Part shown: in pieces, positions 34,709-41,802 of the stretch
Layout of the letters: every line of letters starts with the position of its first letter
How positions within the stretch are numbered: position 1 is the stretch's first letter
From: CAYPNF01 sp964411985
GTDB lineage: Bacteria > Verrucomicrobiota > Verrucomicrobiia > Limisphaerales > J093
Direction: 5' to 3'
DNA length: 64,000 nucleotides
Assembly (NCBI GenBank): GCA_964411985.1
Contig: CAYPNF010000036.1
Coordinates: forward strand, 22,773 to 86,772
Made by a program: the position numbers and the translations under genes
Notes under the pieces: model-generated
What the model saw: only the letters and a program-made list of their open reading frames with translations
The model's database searches: none
What the model was told of the DNA's origin: nothing

Positions 34709-34878
34709 ATCGGGCCCGGGCAGACTTCGTCCCGGTCAGTTCGCATGACGCGTCCAACCAACACTACAACTATCGACACTTATACACCTGAACATTAGCT
34801 GGTTCCAGCGGAATGAAGCATGGAACGAGCGCGATGGCAATCCTTGCCAAGAAACAGGTCCTGGAAGCCCTGTGCTTA

Positions 34879-34974
34879 ACAGAAGGTAACTAAGGTAACT
34901 AAGAAAGACAGCTTTGCAGTCGTTTCCCCCCGACTGATTGAGTTACACCCTTCGTTCACTTCGTTACCTTCTGT
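34879..34974. repeat. 12-bp inverted repeat downstream of the Wzc-like gene
   Basis: ACAGAAGGTAAC at 34879-34890 and GTTACCTTCTGT at 34963-34974 are perfect reverse complements 72 nt apart. Between them lie degenerate copies of the GGTAACTAA motif. In the minus-strand transcript it begins 24 nt past the Wzc-like stop codon and could end or stabilise the mRNA. Confidence 0.6.
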
Positions 34975-34997
34975 GAAAGATTCGTTCCCTTTCAGCC

Positions 34998-37199
34998 TCA
35001 AAGCTCCTGCTGCAGGCTGGCCGGGACGTAATGACGGCGTTTGTTGAGCACGGCGCTGACCTCGGCCTTGGAGCCGGAGAGAAGCGTGCCCGCTTGTTTC
35101 ACCAGCTCGGAGTTGGTCTTGCCGGCTTCCACCACGAGCAACACTAGGTCCATCAGGTTCGAAAGACGCGGGGTGACACTGGTCTGAGTGAGAGGGGGCA
35201 TGTCGAAAATGATATAATCGTAATCGGCAGCCTTCAGTTTGGGGACCAGTTCGGAGAACTTTCGGGGAACCATCATGCCGGTCTTGGCATCTCCCGTGTG
35301 GACGGAAGCCATGTAAAGGTTCTCGCTGACCTGCGCATCGGCTGGCGTGGCGTTTTCCATCAGTTCAGGCAGCCCCACCTCAGGTTTGCCACGCAAGAAC
35401 GGATGAGCGGCGCCCTCGCTCATGGTCATATCCACCAGGAGCACTCGTCCGTCGCCCGTTTCGGAGAGCGTAGCAGCCAACCCCGACGCGATGGTAGTGA
35501 CCCCGGCACCTTGGGCGAAGCCGGAGACGGCGACCAATTTGGGCTTGTGGGGGTCATCGCCGAAATGCATCACCAGCCGGTCACGAAGCGCCTCGAAATA
35601 GGGGCGAAGGGTGTGGTCTGCCGACCAAGTCGCGACCGCCATGGAGGAGTCCGCACTGGGAATGTTCACCGGAATGTCGCCACTTTTCAGCATGCGATTC
35701 ACGCCGAGCACCGCGTTATGCCCGTTCCCATTCAACTGGCCCGCGTCCGGAATGGTGACGAAAAGGGGGAGATTCACTTTCTTATGGAAATCAGCCGGGC
35801 GACGAATCGATTGGTCCAGGAACATCTCGATCCCAAACGCAAGGCCAATCCCACCGAAGATGCCGGCGGCCAGCGCGAGTCCAACGCCTTTGATCAGCAA
35901 CTTCCAGTCGCGAACGGCAGTGGTCGCAAGTTGGATTGGCTGGATGTTCGGAGCTTCCTTGGAGAATTGCATTTCCGAATCCAATTGTTCAGCACTGCTA
36001 GTGAAGTACTTGTGCCTGGCTTCTTTGAACTGCTTGTCCCGTTGCAGTTTCTCGATCAGGATCGCGCTTTGGTCCAAGGTCAGTGCATTCGTCCTCACCT
36101 CGTCCAATTTGCTGCGCAGATTGCGAATCTTGGCATCAAGAACCGCGACACGAGCACTCTCGGTAACGGGATCGAAGCCAGACTTCCCGTCTTGAGCCGT
36201 GACCCTCGCCATGGCGAGGCGGGGGTTCTTCTCTTCCATGGAAGCTCGGCTGGCTTCCAACTGCTCGATTTGGGCCCGCAACTGCACCAATTGCGGGTTT
36301 TGGTCGGTGAGAGTCGCAGCCATCGAAAGCTCTCGCCCTTGGAGGCTCTCCAACTGCATACAGAGGCTGCGGTATCTCTGGAGAAGTCTGGGGTCGTCGG
36401 TCACGTTGGTAGAGCCTGCTACGACATTCGTATCTGACTTCCGGGTCAGTTCCGCGAGCATGGCTTTACGTTCCGCAAGGTCGGCTTCAGCGTTGTAGAT
36501 ATCCTGCTCTATCCTCAGGATCTTGTCCTCTGCAGCCTTCCTCGATGCTTCCAGGGAAAAGATGCCTGAGTCGGCTTTAAGTTTGTTGAGCTGACGCGCC
36601 GTATTCTCGAGGTCGACCTCCAGTCCCGCTGCTTGGGCCTCGAGGACCTTGCTGAAGGTGCCCGATGGACGATGGACTGCCTTATGCTTCTCGATGTAGG
36701 TCGTTACCAGAAAGTCCAGCGCTTTTTGAGCCACTTCCTTAATTGGATGAGCCAAACTGACCCGAATGACTTTACTGCGCCTCGGTATTTCTACCTTCAG
36801 CCCATCGGCGAGTAACTGGGCTGCTTCCTCAAGGTTGGCACCACCCCCCGATTTGGCCAAGACGGCCTTGGGGCCGATATCTTTCGCCACCGTCCTTAAG
36901 TTATCCAAACTAGTCAAAATCTCAATTTCCGAGGCTAGAACCGCGTCGCCCCGCTCTTCGTTGCTCCTGAGCTGCCCGCCTGTCGCCGAAGGATCCGCCA
37001 TGCGCAAATCCTGCACATAGCTGACCATAATTCTCGCCTCGGAGACGTAAAGCGGCGGCTTGACGAAGAACACCGCCACTGCGGCGATCACTCCGGCAAG
37101 CGAAAACCCGGCGATCAGCCATTTGTGACGGAAAACGGTATGGTAAATGTCTCCCAGGTTGATCCCTGAGGACGGCGCTTCTTTCTGTGGACTAGTCAT
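34998..37199 (-). CDS. Wzc/GumC-like polysaccharide chain-length protein with altered Walker A
   Basis: Inner-membrane co-polymerase (733 aa). Wzz domain with TM1 at about 28-46 and TM2 at 435-457, separated by a long periplasmic coiled coil (185-410). The cytoplasmic kinase-like domain (540-733) has a Walker A region GFAQGAGVTTIA (560-571) in which the usual Lys is Val, a Walker A' region VLLVDM (586-591) and Walker B YIIFDMPP (662-669). The C-terminus has only one Tyr (Tyr724) instead of a Tyr cluster. Family role: control of polymer length and export. The missing lysine and tyrosines suggest it may not be an active autokinase. Confidence 0.83.
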   Translation of the reverse strand: MTSPQKEAPSSGINLGDIYHTVFRHKWLIAGFSLAGVIAAVAVFFVKPPLYVSEARIMVSYVQDLRMADPSATGGQLRSNEERGDAVLASEIEILTSLDNLRTVAKDIGPKAVLAKSGGGANLEEAAQLLADGLKVEIPRRSKVIRVSLAHPIKEVAQKALDFLVTTYIEKHKAVHRPSGTFSKVLEAQAAGLEVDLENTARQLNKLKADSGIFSLEASRKAAEDKILRIEQDIYNAEADLAERKAMLAELTRKSDTNVVAGSTNVTDDPRLLQRYRSLCMQLESLQGRELSMAATLTDQNPQLVQLRAQIEQLEASRASMEEKNPRLAMARVTAQDGKSGFDPVTESARVAVLDAKIRNLRSKLDEVRTNALTLDQSAILIEKLQRDKQFKEARHKYFTSSAEQLDSEMQFSKEAPNIQPIQLATTAVRDWKLLIKGVGLALAAGIFGGIGLAFGIEMFLDQSIRRPADFHKKVNLPLFVTIPDAGQLNGNGHNAVLGVNRMLKSGDIPVNIPSADSSMAVATWSADHTLRPYFEALRDRLVMHFGDDPHKPKLVAVSGFAQGAGVTTIASGLAATLSETGDGRVLLVDMTMSEGAAHPFLRGKPEVGLPELMENATPADAQVSENLYMASVHTGDAKTGMMVPRKFSELVPKLKAADYDYIIFDMPPLTQTSVTPRLSNLMDLVLLVVEAGKTNSELVKQAGTLLSGSKAEVSAVLNKRRHYVPASLQQEL

Positions 37200-37260
37200 A
37201 ACAACACTAACACATCAGCAACTCTTGCGGAGCCCAACGTCTCTCTCCGCCCCGGCTTCA

Positions 37261-38382
37261 TTAAGCCATCTGCCGATACAACATCCCGCCAACCAAACGG
37301 GAAACCGAGATCGGCAATCGTTTGAAAACTTCATTATACCAACCACTTACCTTATCTCTATCCTCCAGGAACCGGCCGGCGCGCAAGTCGTATTTGTAGT
37401 AGCGCACGGTCTGTTCTTCAGCGCCCCAACTCATCTTGAATCGGCGCAATCCATCGTGATCTTTAGAGGTACGCCCGAAATGAAAGGTCCGAAACCCATT
37501 CGCAGCATACCACTGAATGGCCTTCCACATCACCAAATTGTTTCCGCGCAGCTGCTGTTGCGTCTCATCGGACGCGCCAAACTTGTACACAGCGTGCGTT
37601 CCTGCATGCAGGTAGACAGCGGAAGCCACCGGCCGTTCATTGTGGCGCGCGGTGACGATCATCCCGTTCCGACGCGAAATGATCTCCTGATGTATCTGGG
37701 CAAAGAAGGCAAATGGCTGTGGAGGAACACCTTGCCTCTTTCGCGTAAGGCAATGCAGCCGATAATAGTCGCGCATGTCCTCCATGCGATGGGAGATGGC
37801 CACTACCACCCCAGCGGACTCGGACTTCTTGATGGCGCGCCGCACTGAGCCATCGAGCTTGTCCCACAAAGCCTTCTCCCCTGAGGACAGATCCAAGCGG
37901 TGCCCGTAGAACTCGAGGGAAGGTCGTGCCCCTTCGAAGTCGAGTTCGCAACCGCGCAGTTCCAGGGACTTCCATCGGCCTGCCATGGCCAGTTCGGTGG
38001 CGAGATGGAAAAGACTCTCGGTAATCCGGGCTGAATCACCCAGCGGCGGGCAGAGATCGGTGAAAGGCAACGAGACACCCCGGCGTCCGCCTAGCAAGGT
38101 GTTCACCTCCATCAGCGGGAGGAGCGCCGAAAGACGCTCCCCTTGATGGACAGAGCAATACTTTGGAGTGAACCCATACGTGCGATTCAAGACGCGGGCC
38201 CAGCCGGAGGTATGAAAGACCGTGGTGTGCGGGAAGGCGGCAATCTCGTTGTCCCACGCCTCGCAGATCATGGGATTGTGCACCACTAACCGAGCCGCCA
38301 CGTCAGGTGCAGGTGCACTTGCCGGTTGCGTTTCTCGACTCATGTTGCAGGCCAGGGCTGGCATCGATGGCTTCTCTCCCAC
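37261..38382 (-). CDS. FemAB-like GNAT protein of the exosortase/EPS locus
   Basis: A 373-aa protein of the FemAB/BioF2-like acyltransferase group that accompanies exosortase EPS loci. Landmarks: TTVFHTSGWARVLNRTYGF, LLPLMEV, SLPFTDLCPP, then RRAIKKSESAGV, VASAVYLHAGTHAVYKFGASDE and the C-terminal FHFGRTSKDHDGLRRFKMSWGAEE. Presumed to attach an amino acid or acyl group to the glycan using an activated donor. Three ATGs (38382, 38364, 38343) are possible starts. Confidence 0.82.
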   Translation of the reverse strand: MGEKPSMPALACNMSRETQPASAPAPDVAARLVVHNPMICEAWDNEIAAFPHTTVFHTSGWARVLNRTYGFTPKYCSVHQGERLSALLPLMEVNTLLGGRRGVSLPFTDLCPPLGDSARITESLFHLATELAMAGRWKSLELRGCELDFEGARPSLEFYGHRLDLSSGEKALWDKLDGSVRRAIKKSESAGVVVAISHRMEDMRDYYRLHCLTRKRQGVPPQPFAFFAQIHQEIISRRNGMIVTARHNERPVASAVYLHAGTHAVYKFGASDETQQQLRGNNLVMWKAIQWYAANGFRTFHFGRTSKDHDGLRRFKMSWGAEEQTVRYYKYDLRAGRFLEDRDKVSGWYNEVFKRLPISVSRLVGGMLYRQMA

Positions 38383-38403
38383 TTCCCCCTCCTCTCTCTC
38401 CCC

Positions 38404-38910
38404 TTAGACGACCTCCCCAGGGGGGGAAGGAACCTTGCGAATCACCCGCGCCGGGTTGCCAGCCACGACGGCTCCATCAGGCACATCCTTGGTCACCACA
38501 CTGCCTGCGCCCACCAAAGCTTGTTCGCCGATGGTCACCCCACAGAGAATCGTGGCACTGGAGCCAATGGAAGCCCCTTTCTTCACCAAGGTGGGCACGC
38601 ACTTCCAGTCTGCCTCGGTCTGGAGTTGCCCCGAAGCGGCCGTGCTGCGCGGGAAAAGGTCGTTGATAAAAGTAACGTTGTGTCCCACGAACACCTCATC
38701 CTCGATGGTAACCCCTTCGCAAATGAAGGTGTGGCTCGAGATCTTGCAGCGCTTACCAATGCGCGCGCCTTTCTGGACCTCCACAAACGTGCCGATCTTG
38801 CTTTCGTCCCCGATTTCGCAGCCGTAGAGGTTGGTGAAGGCGTAGATCTTGACGTCTTTCCCCAACTTCACGTTGGGGGCGATGAGTTGGTAGGTGGGTT
38901 GGTCGCTCAT
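38404..38910 (-). CDS. WbpD/WlbB-like sugar N-acetyltransferase
   Basis: Left-handed beta-helix acetyltransferase (168 aa), recognisable from hexapeptide repeats (IGDESKIGTFVEVQKGARIGKRCKI). Conserved segments are SHTFICEGVTIEDEVFVGHNVTFINDLFPR and GAGSVVTKDVPDGAVVAGNPARVIRKV. By family it N-acetylates UDP-2-acetamido-3-amino-2,3-dideoxyglucuronate. It lies 16 nt after the Gfo/Idh/MocA gene, matching the WbpB-WbpD order of the di-acetamido-glucuronate pathway. Confidence 0.87.
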   Translation of the reverse strand: MSDQPTYQLIAPNVKLGKDVKIYAFTNLYGCEIGDESKIGTFVEVQKGARIGKRCKISSHTFICEGVTIEDEVFVGHNVTFINDLFPRSTAASGQLQTEADWKCVPTLVKKGASIGSSATILCGVTIGEQALVGAGSVVTKDVPDGAVVAGNPARVIRKVPSPPGEVV

Positions 38911-38926
38911 GTGAATGGGCCAATCT

Positions 38927-39976
38927 CTAGAGATGCTTCCCGTTTCCGCTGCCGCTGGTCAGATCCACTGGAGCACCTCCCTGTCGCAAGGAAGTAGAGG
39001 AACCTTCCAGGATGCGGACCAGTTCCAAGCCTTGCTGGCCGTCGGTGATGGGCTTCTTGCCTTCGCGAATGCAGTTGAGGAAATGCTGGGTCTCGATCTT
39101 CAGGGGTTCTTCCTGCTTCACGTACGGGATATAGACATCTCCGTAGTGGTAGGCATATTGGAACTCCGCGAAAGTGTCGTAATGCGGCGGAGTCTCCACG
39201 CGAGCGTCGTAAATCTTGATCTTCTCCAAAGGCGCAAGATCATCGTAAACAATCATCCGTTTGGAGCCAACGATGGTCATTTCACGAACTTTCCTGGGGT
39301 CCAGCCAACTGTTCTGAATGAAAGCGGACCGGTTCCGACGGAACGTAAGGCTCATGGTCGTGACATCCTCCACACCCGGGGTGATGTGTGCGGTACCGGT
39401 GCAGCTCACGTTCTGGGGATTCTCGTCCATAATGTAGAGGACGATGGAGATATCGTGCGGAGCCAAGTCCCAGGCCACGTTGATATCCTTCTGGAAGAGA
39501 CCTAAATTCAACCTCTTAGAACTGATATAGTGGATTTCTCCGATTTCACCGCGATCGACGATCTCCTTGATCTTCCGTACGGGGGAAGAATAGAGAAACG
39601 TGTGACCGACCATCAGGGTGAGCCCATTCTTGCGGGCCAAGTCGACCAGTTCCTCGCACTCAGCCACGGACGCCGCCATCGGTTTCTCGATGAAGGTGTG
39701 TTTCCCGGCCATGAGACTGGCCTTCGCCATTTGGTGATGATAGCGAACGGAAGTGGCGATCACGACGGCGTCGAGATTCGCTTCGCCGTTGAGCATTTTG
39801 GCGTAATCCGTCTCCCCTTCCACCTCGGGATACAAGCCGCGTAAATGCTTTAGGCGGTTTTGGTTAACATCGCACATCATCTTCAGATGACAATCTGGTA
39901 ACGCGCGAAAATTGCGAATGAGGTTTGGCCCCCAATAGCCACAACCAACGACACCAACGCTGATTTTATCTTTCAT
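38927..39976 (-). CDS. Gfo/Idh/MocA oxidoreductase (WbpB-like)
   Basis: NAD(P)-dependent sugar oxidoreductase (349 aa). Rossmann motif VGVVGCGYWGPNLIRNF (residues 7-23), then FIEKPMAASVAECEEL with the catalytic Lys of the EKP motif, and AWDLAPHDISIVLYIM with the conserved His/Asp. By family and neighbour it resembles WbpB, which oxidises the C3 hydroxyl of UDP-GlcNAcA. In transcription order it lies directly upstream of the WbpD-like acetyltransferase gene. Confidence 0.87.
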   Translation of the reverse strand: MKDKISVGVVGCGYWGPNLIRNFRALPDCHLKMMCDVNQNRLKHLRGLYPEVEGETDYAKMLNGEANLDAVVIATSVRYHHQMAKASLMAGKHTFIEKPMAASVAECEELVDLARKNGLTLMVGHTFLYSSPVRKIKEIVDRGEIGEIHYISSKRLNLGLFQKDINVAWDLAPHDISIVLYIMDENPQNVSCTGTAHITPGVEDVTTMSLTFRRNRSAFIQNSWLDPRKVREMTIVGSKRMIVYDDLAPLEKIKIYDARVETPPHYDTFAEFQYAYHYGDVYIPYVKQEEPLKIETQHFLNCIREGKKPITDGQQGLELVRILEGSSTSLRQGGAPVDLTSGSGNGKHL

Positions 39977-40042
39977 TTCGACTTATAGAAATGCCCACAC
40001 TGCACCTGACCGAGGAGGAATCGGCAGATTGAGGTCTGCACT

Positions 40043-40912
40043 TTAGCTGCGATTTGCAGCCTGCTCTGCAGAGACGGGAAGGGGAGGACGCTGACTCGTG
40101 AGCACCGTGTCTCGCACCTGATGGAAGAGGGCGGAGAAGGTGCTGAGCATGATACGGAGGTCCACTAGGGGAGATTTGTTGCGCGTGTAGAAGATGTCCA
40201 ACTGGATCATCTCCGTGAAAGTCGTCTTGTTCTTCCCCGTGACCTGCCAAAGACCGGTAAGCCCGGGGAGAGTGTTGCAGCGCTCTTTCTGCCACGGCTG
40301 ATAGTCTTGAAACTCGTAAGGAGTGCAAGGCCGGGGTCCCACGAGGCTCATGTCGCCACGCAAAACGTTGATCAACTGGGGGAGTTCATCCAAGCCGCTG
40401 GAACGCAGCAAGGCACCGAGCGGAATGAGACGAGGATCGCCCATGATGTCCATCTTGGTCATCGGACGATCCGTGGCGATCAAATCACGCAAGTGATTCT
40501 GGTGCACCTTGGTATCAGCGTTCGGGCGCATACTGCGGAACTTGAGGCAGTCGAAGGTCATGCCACGCAGTCCGACGCGTTCCTGTTTGAAGAAGACGGC
40601 ACCGGGGGAGACGAGCCTGATGTAGAGGGCGATAAGAGCCATCAGCGGCGCTGCCACTGGCAATGCCAACAGGATACAGGAGATATCCAAGATGCGCTTC
40701 CAAGTAGGTACATCGGCGAAACTGCGGGTGTAGCCAGCTTCATCCCAAACGCCGTTGACGCAATGCCGCAACTCAGGGCACCCCGTAGCCACCCAAGCCG
40801 GACACTTGGAATCTTCGGTCACCACCTCCACCAACCGCTTCACGGCGCTCGCCCGGCGGCAGCACGAGCACTCCGCCAAGGATATTCTGGGTTTAACAAA
40901 TGTCTCTAACAT
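40043..40912 (-). CDS. Undecaprenyl-phosphate sugar phosphotransferase with Cys-rich N-terminus
   Basis: Polyprenyl-phosphate sugar-1-phosphate transferase that starts repeat-unit synthesis; it is the most upstream EPS gene. The PGT domain begins at WKRILDISCILLALPVAAPLM (membrane helix about 75-98), with the catalytic patch QERVGLRGMTFDCLKFRSMRP and SLVGPRPCTPYEF. The first about 55 residues are unusual: six cysteines (15, 17, 18, 37, 45, 51) in a short arginine-containing segment, with C-x-C-C at 15-18, which looks like a metal or Fe-S site. The single-helix PGT domain lacks the large N-terminal membrane domain of WbaP/WcaJ. Confidence 0.87.
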   Translation of the reverse strand: MLETFVKPRISLAECSCCRRASAVKRLVEVVTEDSKCPAWVATGCPELRHCVNGVWDEAGYTRSFADVPTWKRILDISCILLALPVAAPLMALIALYIRLVSPGAVFFKQERVGLRGMTFDCLKFRSMRPNADTKVHQNHLRDLIATDRPMTKMDIMGDPRLIPLGALLRSSGLDELPQLINVLRGDMSLVGPRPCTPYEFQDYQPWQKERCNTLPGLTGLWQVTGKNKTTFTEMIQLDIFYTRNKSPLVDLRIMLSTFSALFHQVRDTVLTSQRPPLPVSAEQAANRS

Positions 40913-41020
40913 GCCACTCTGGAGTTACAAGCGGCTGAAATCGGGCGTGGACCAACCTAGACAACACCCCAGAAACTCCGGTGTGGCAAGAACGCAACTG
41001 ACCACCCAAGCCCCTGAATT

Positions 41021-41275
41021 TCAACCGTTTTTTTCGACTTCACCCAACGGTTCACCAACCGAAGACTGTCGTAAATCGCGCACGGAAGACAGGCCTCGAA
41101 GGCCAACTGCCGCCGCTTGCTTTTCTTCAGCCTCCCGATTCAGGTCCTGGTCGATGAGGTAACTCACATACTGCGAGAAGGTACGGTAGGAAAGTGCGGC
41201 ACGAACTTTGGCACGCTCCAGAAGTGACTGGGGAATCGAGATCGAAGTGGTCGTAAGATTACGGTCTATGCTCAT
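41021..41275 (-). CDS. Ribbon-helix-helix-like DNA-binding protein
   Basis: An 84-aa protein whose first half (NLTTTSISIPQSLLERAKVRAALSYRTFSQYVSYLIDQDL) fits the ribbon-helix-helix fold of CopG/ParD/Arc regulators: beta strand with alternating Thr/Ser/Ile, then two helices. The C-terminus is polar and may bind a partner. A good Shine-Dalgarno (AGGAG at 41280-41284) precedes the ATG. No toxin gene is adjacent, so an orphan regulator of the downstream EPS genes is plausible but unproven. Confidence 0.65.
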   Translation of the reverse strand: MSIDRNLTTTSISIPQSLLERAKVRAALSYRTFSQYVSYLIDQDLNREAEEKQAAAVGLRGLSSVRDLRQSSVGEPLGEVEKNG

Positions 41276-41802
41276 ATAGCTCCTGCCAATGTTCTGGATC
41301 AGTCATCGTTGAGACCCATGGCCCCCGATTGCGTCGGACTCTCAGCGAATCTCCTGATCTCATTGTCTTTTCATTCACCCAGACCAATCATCAACAACCT
41401 AAACCACAGCAACTTCGACTTCTATCCAACCATAGTCACTCACCCACCAACTCTTACCTCGTTGATACCGGCTTAGGGCAACCAACCTCAAGACGTCATC
41501 AACATTAACCAGCACCCAATAACAAGCAACCACTACTATCTACGCAAAGACTGTCCACATCCTGCATTATTTTTTTCCCGATAATTCGAAAATCCTTTCG
41601 TAAAAACCTTACAAACCCCTAAGATTGTCTTCATCAGTATATTACAAATGTCACTTCGAGAGGAAAAAAGCGTAGGTCCAACCATAACCAGAGGTTGTTT
41701 TTCAGGATCGGGATACTCTCAGGACCAGAATCGCCTTTCCCGCTTGCCGTTCTTCAACCCTCCTGCCAAAGCTAATGGAGAACTCGGGGCGTCCTTTGCG
41801 AG
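41276..41802. other. Intergenic region upstream of the Ser/Thr kinase
   Basis: About 525 bp, noticeably AT-richer than the neighbouring genes around 41540-41660. It holds the Shine-Dalgarno of the RHH gene at its left edge. I found no convincing -35/-10 pair, sigma-54 element, hairpin or additional gene; open frames reaching in from the minus strand are shadows of the kinase gene. Confidence 0.5.

Noticed and set aside
35298..36437. 379-codon plus-strand open frame opposite the Wzc-like gene
   Set aside because: Antisense shadow with no motifs; the opposite strand shows a Wzz domain, coiled coil and Walker B.
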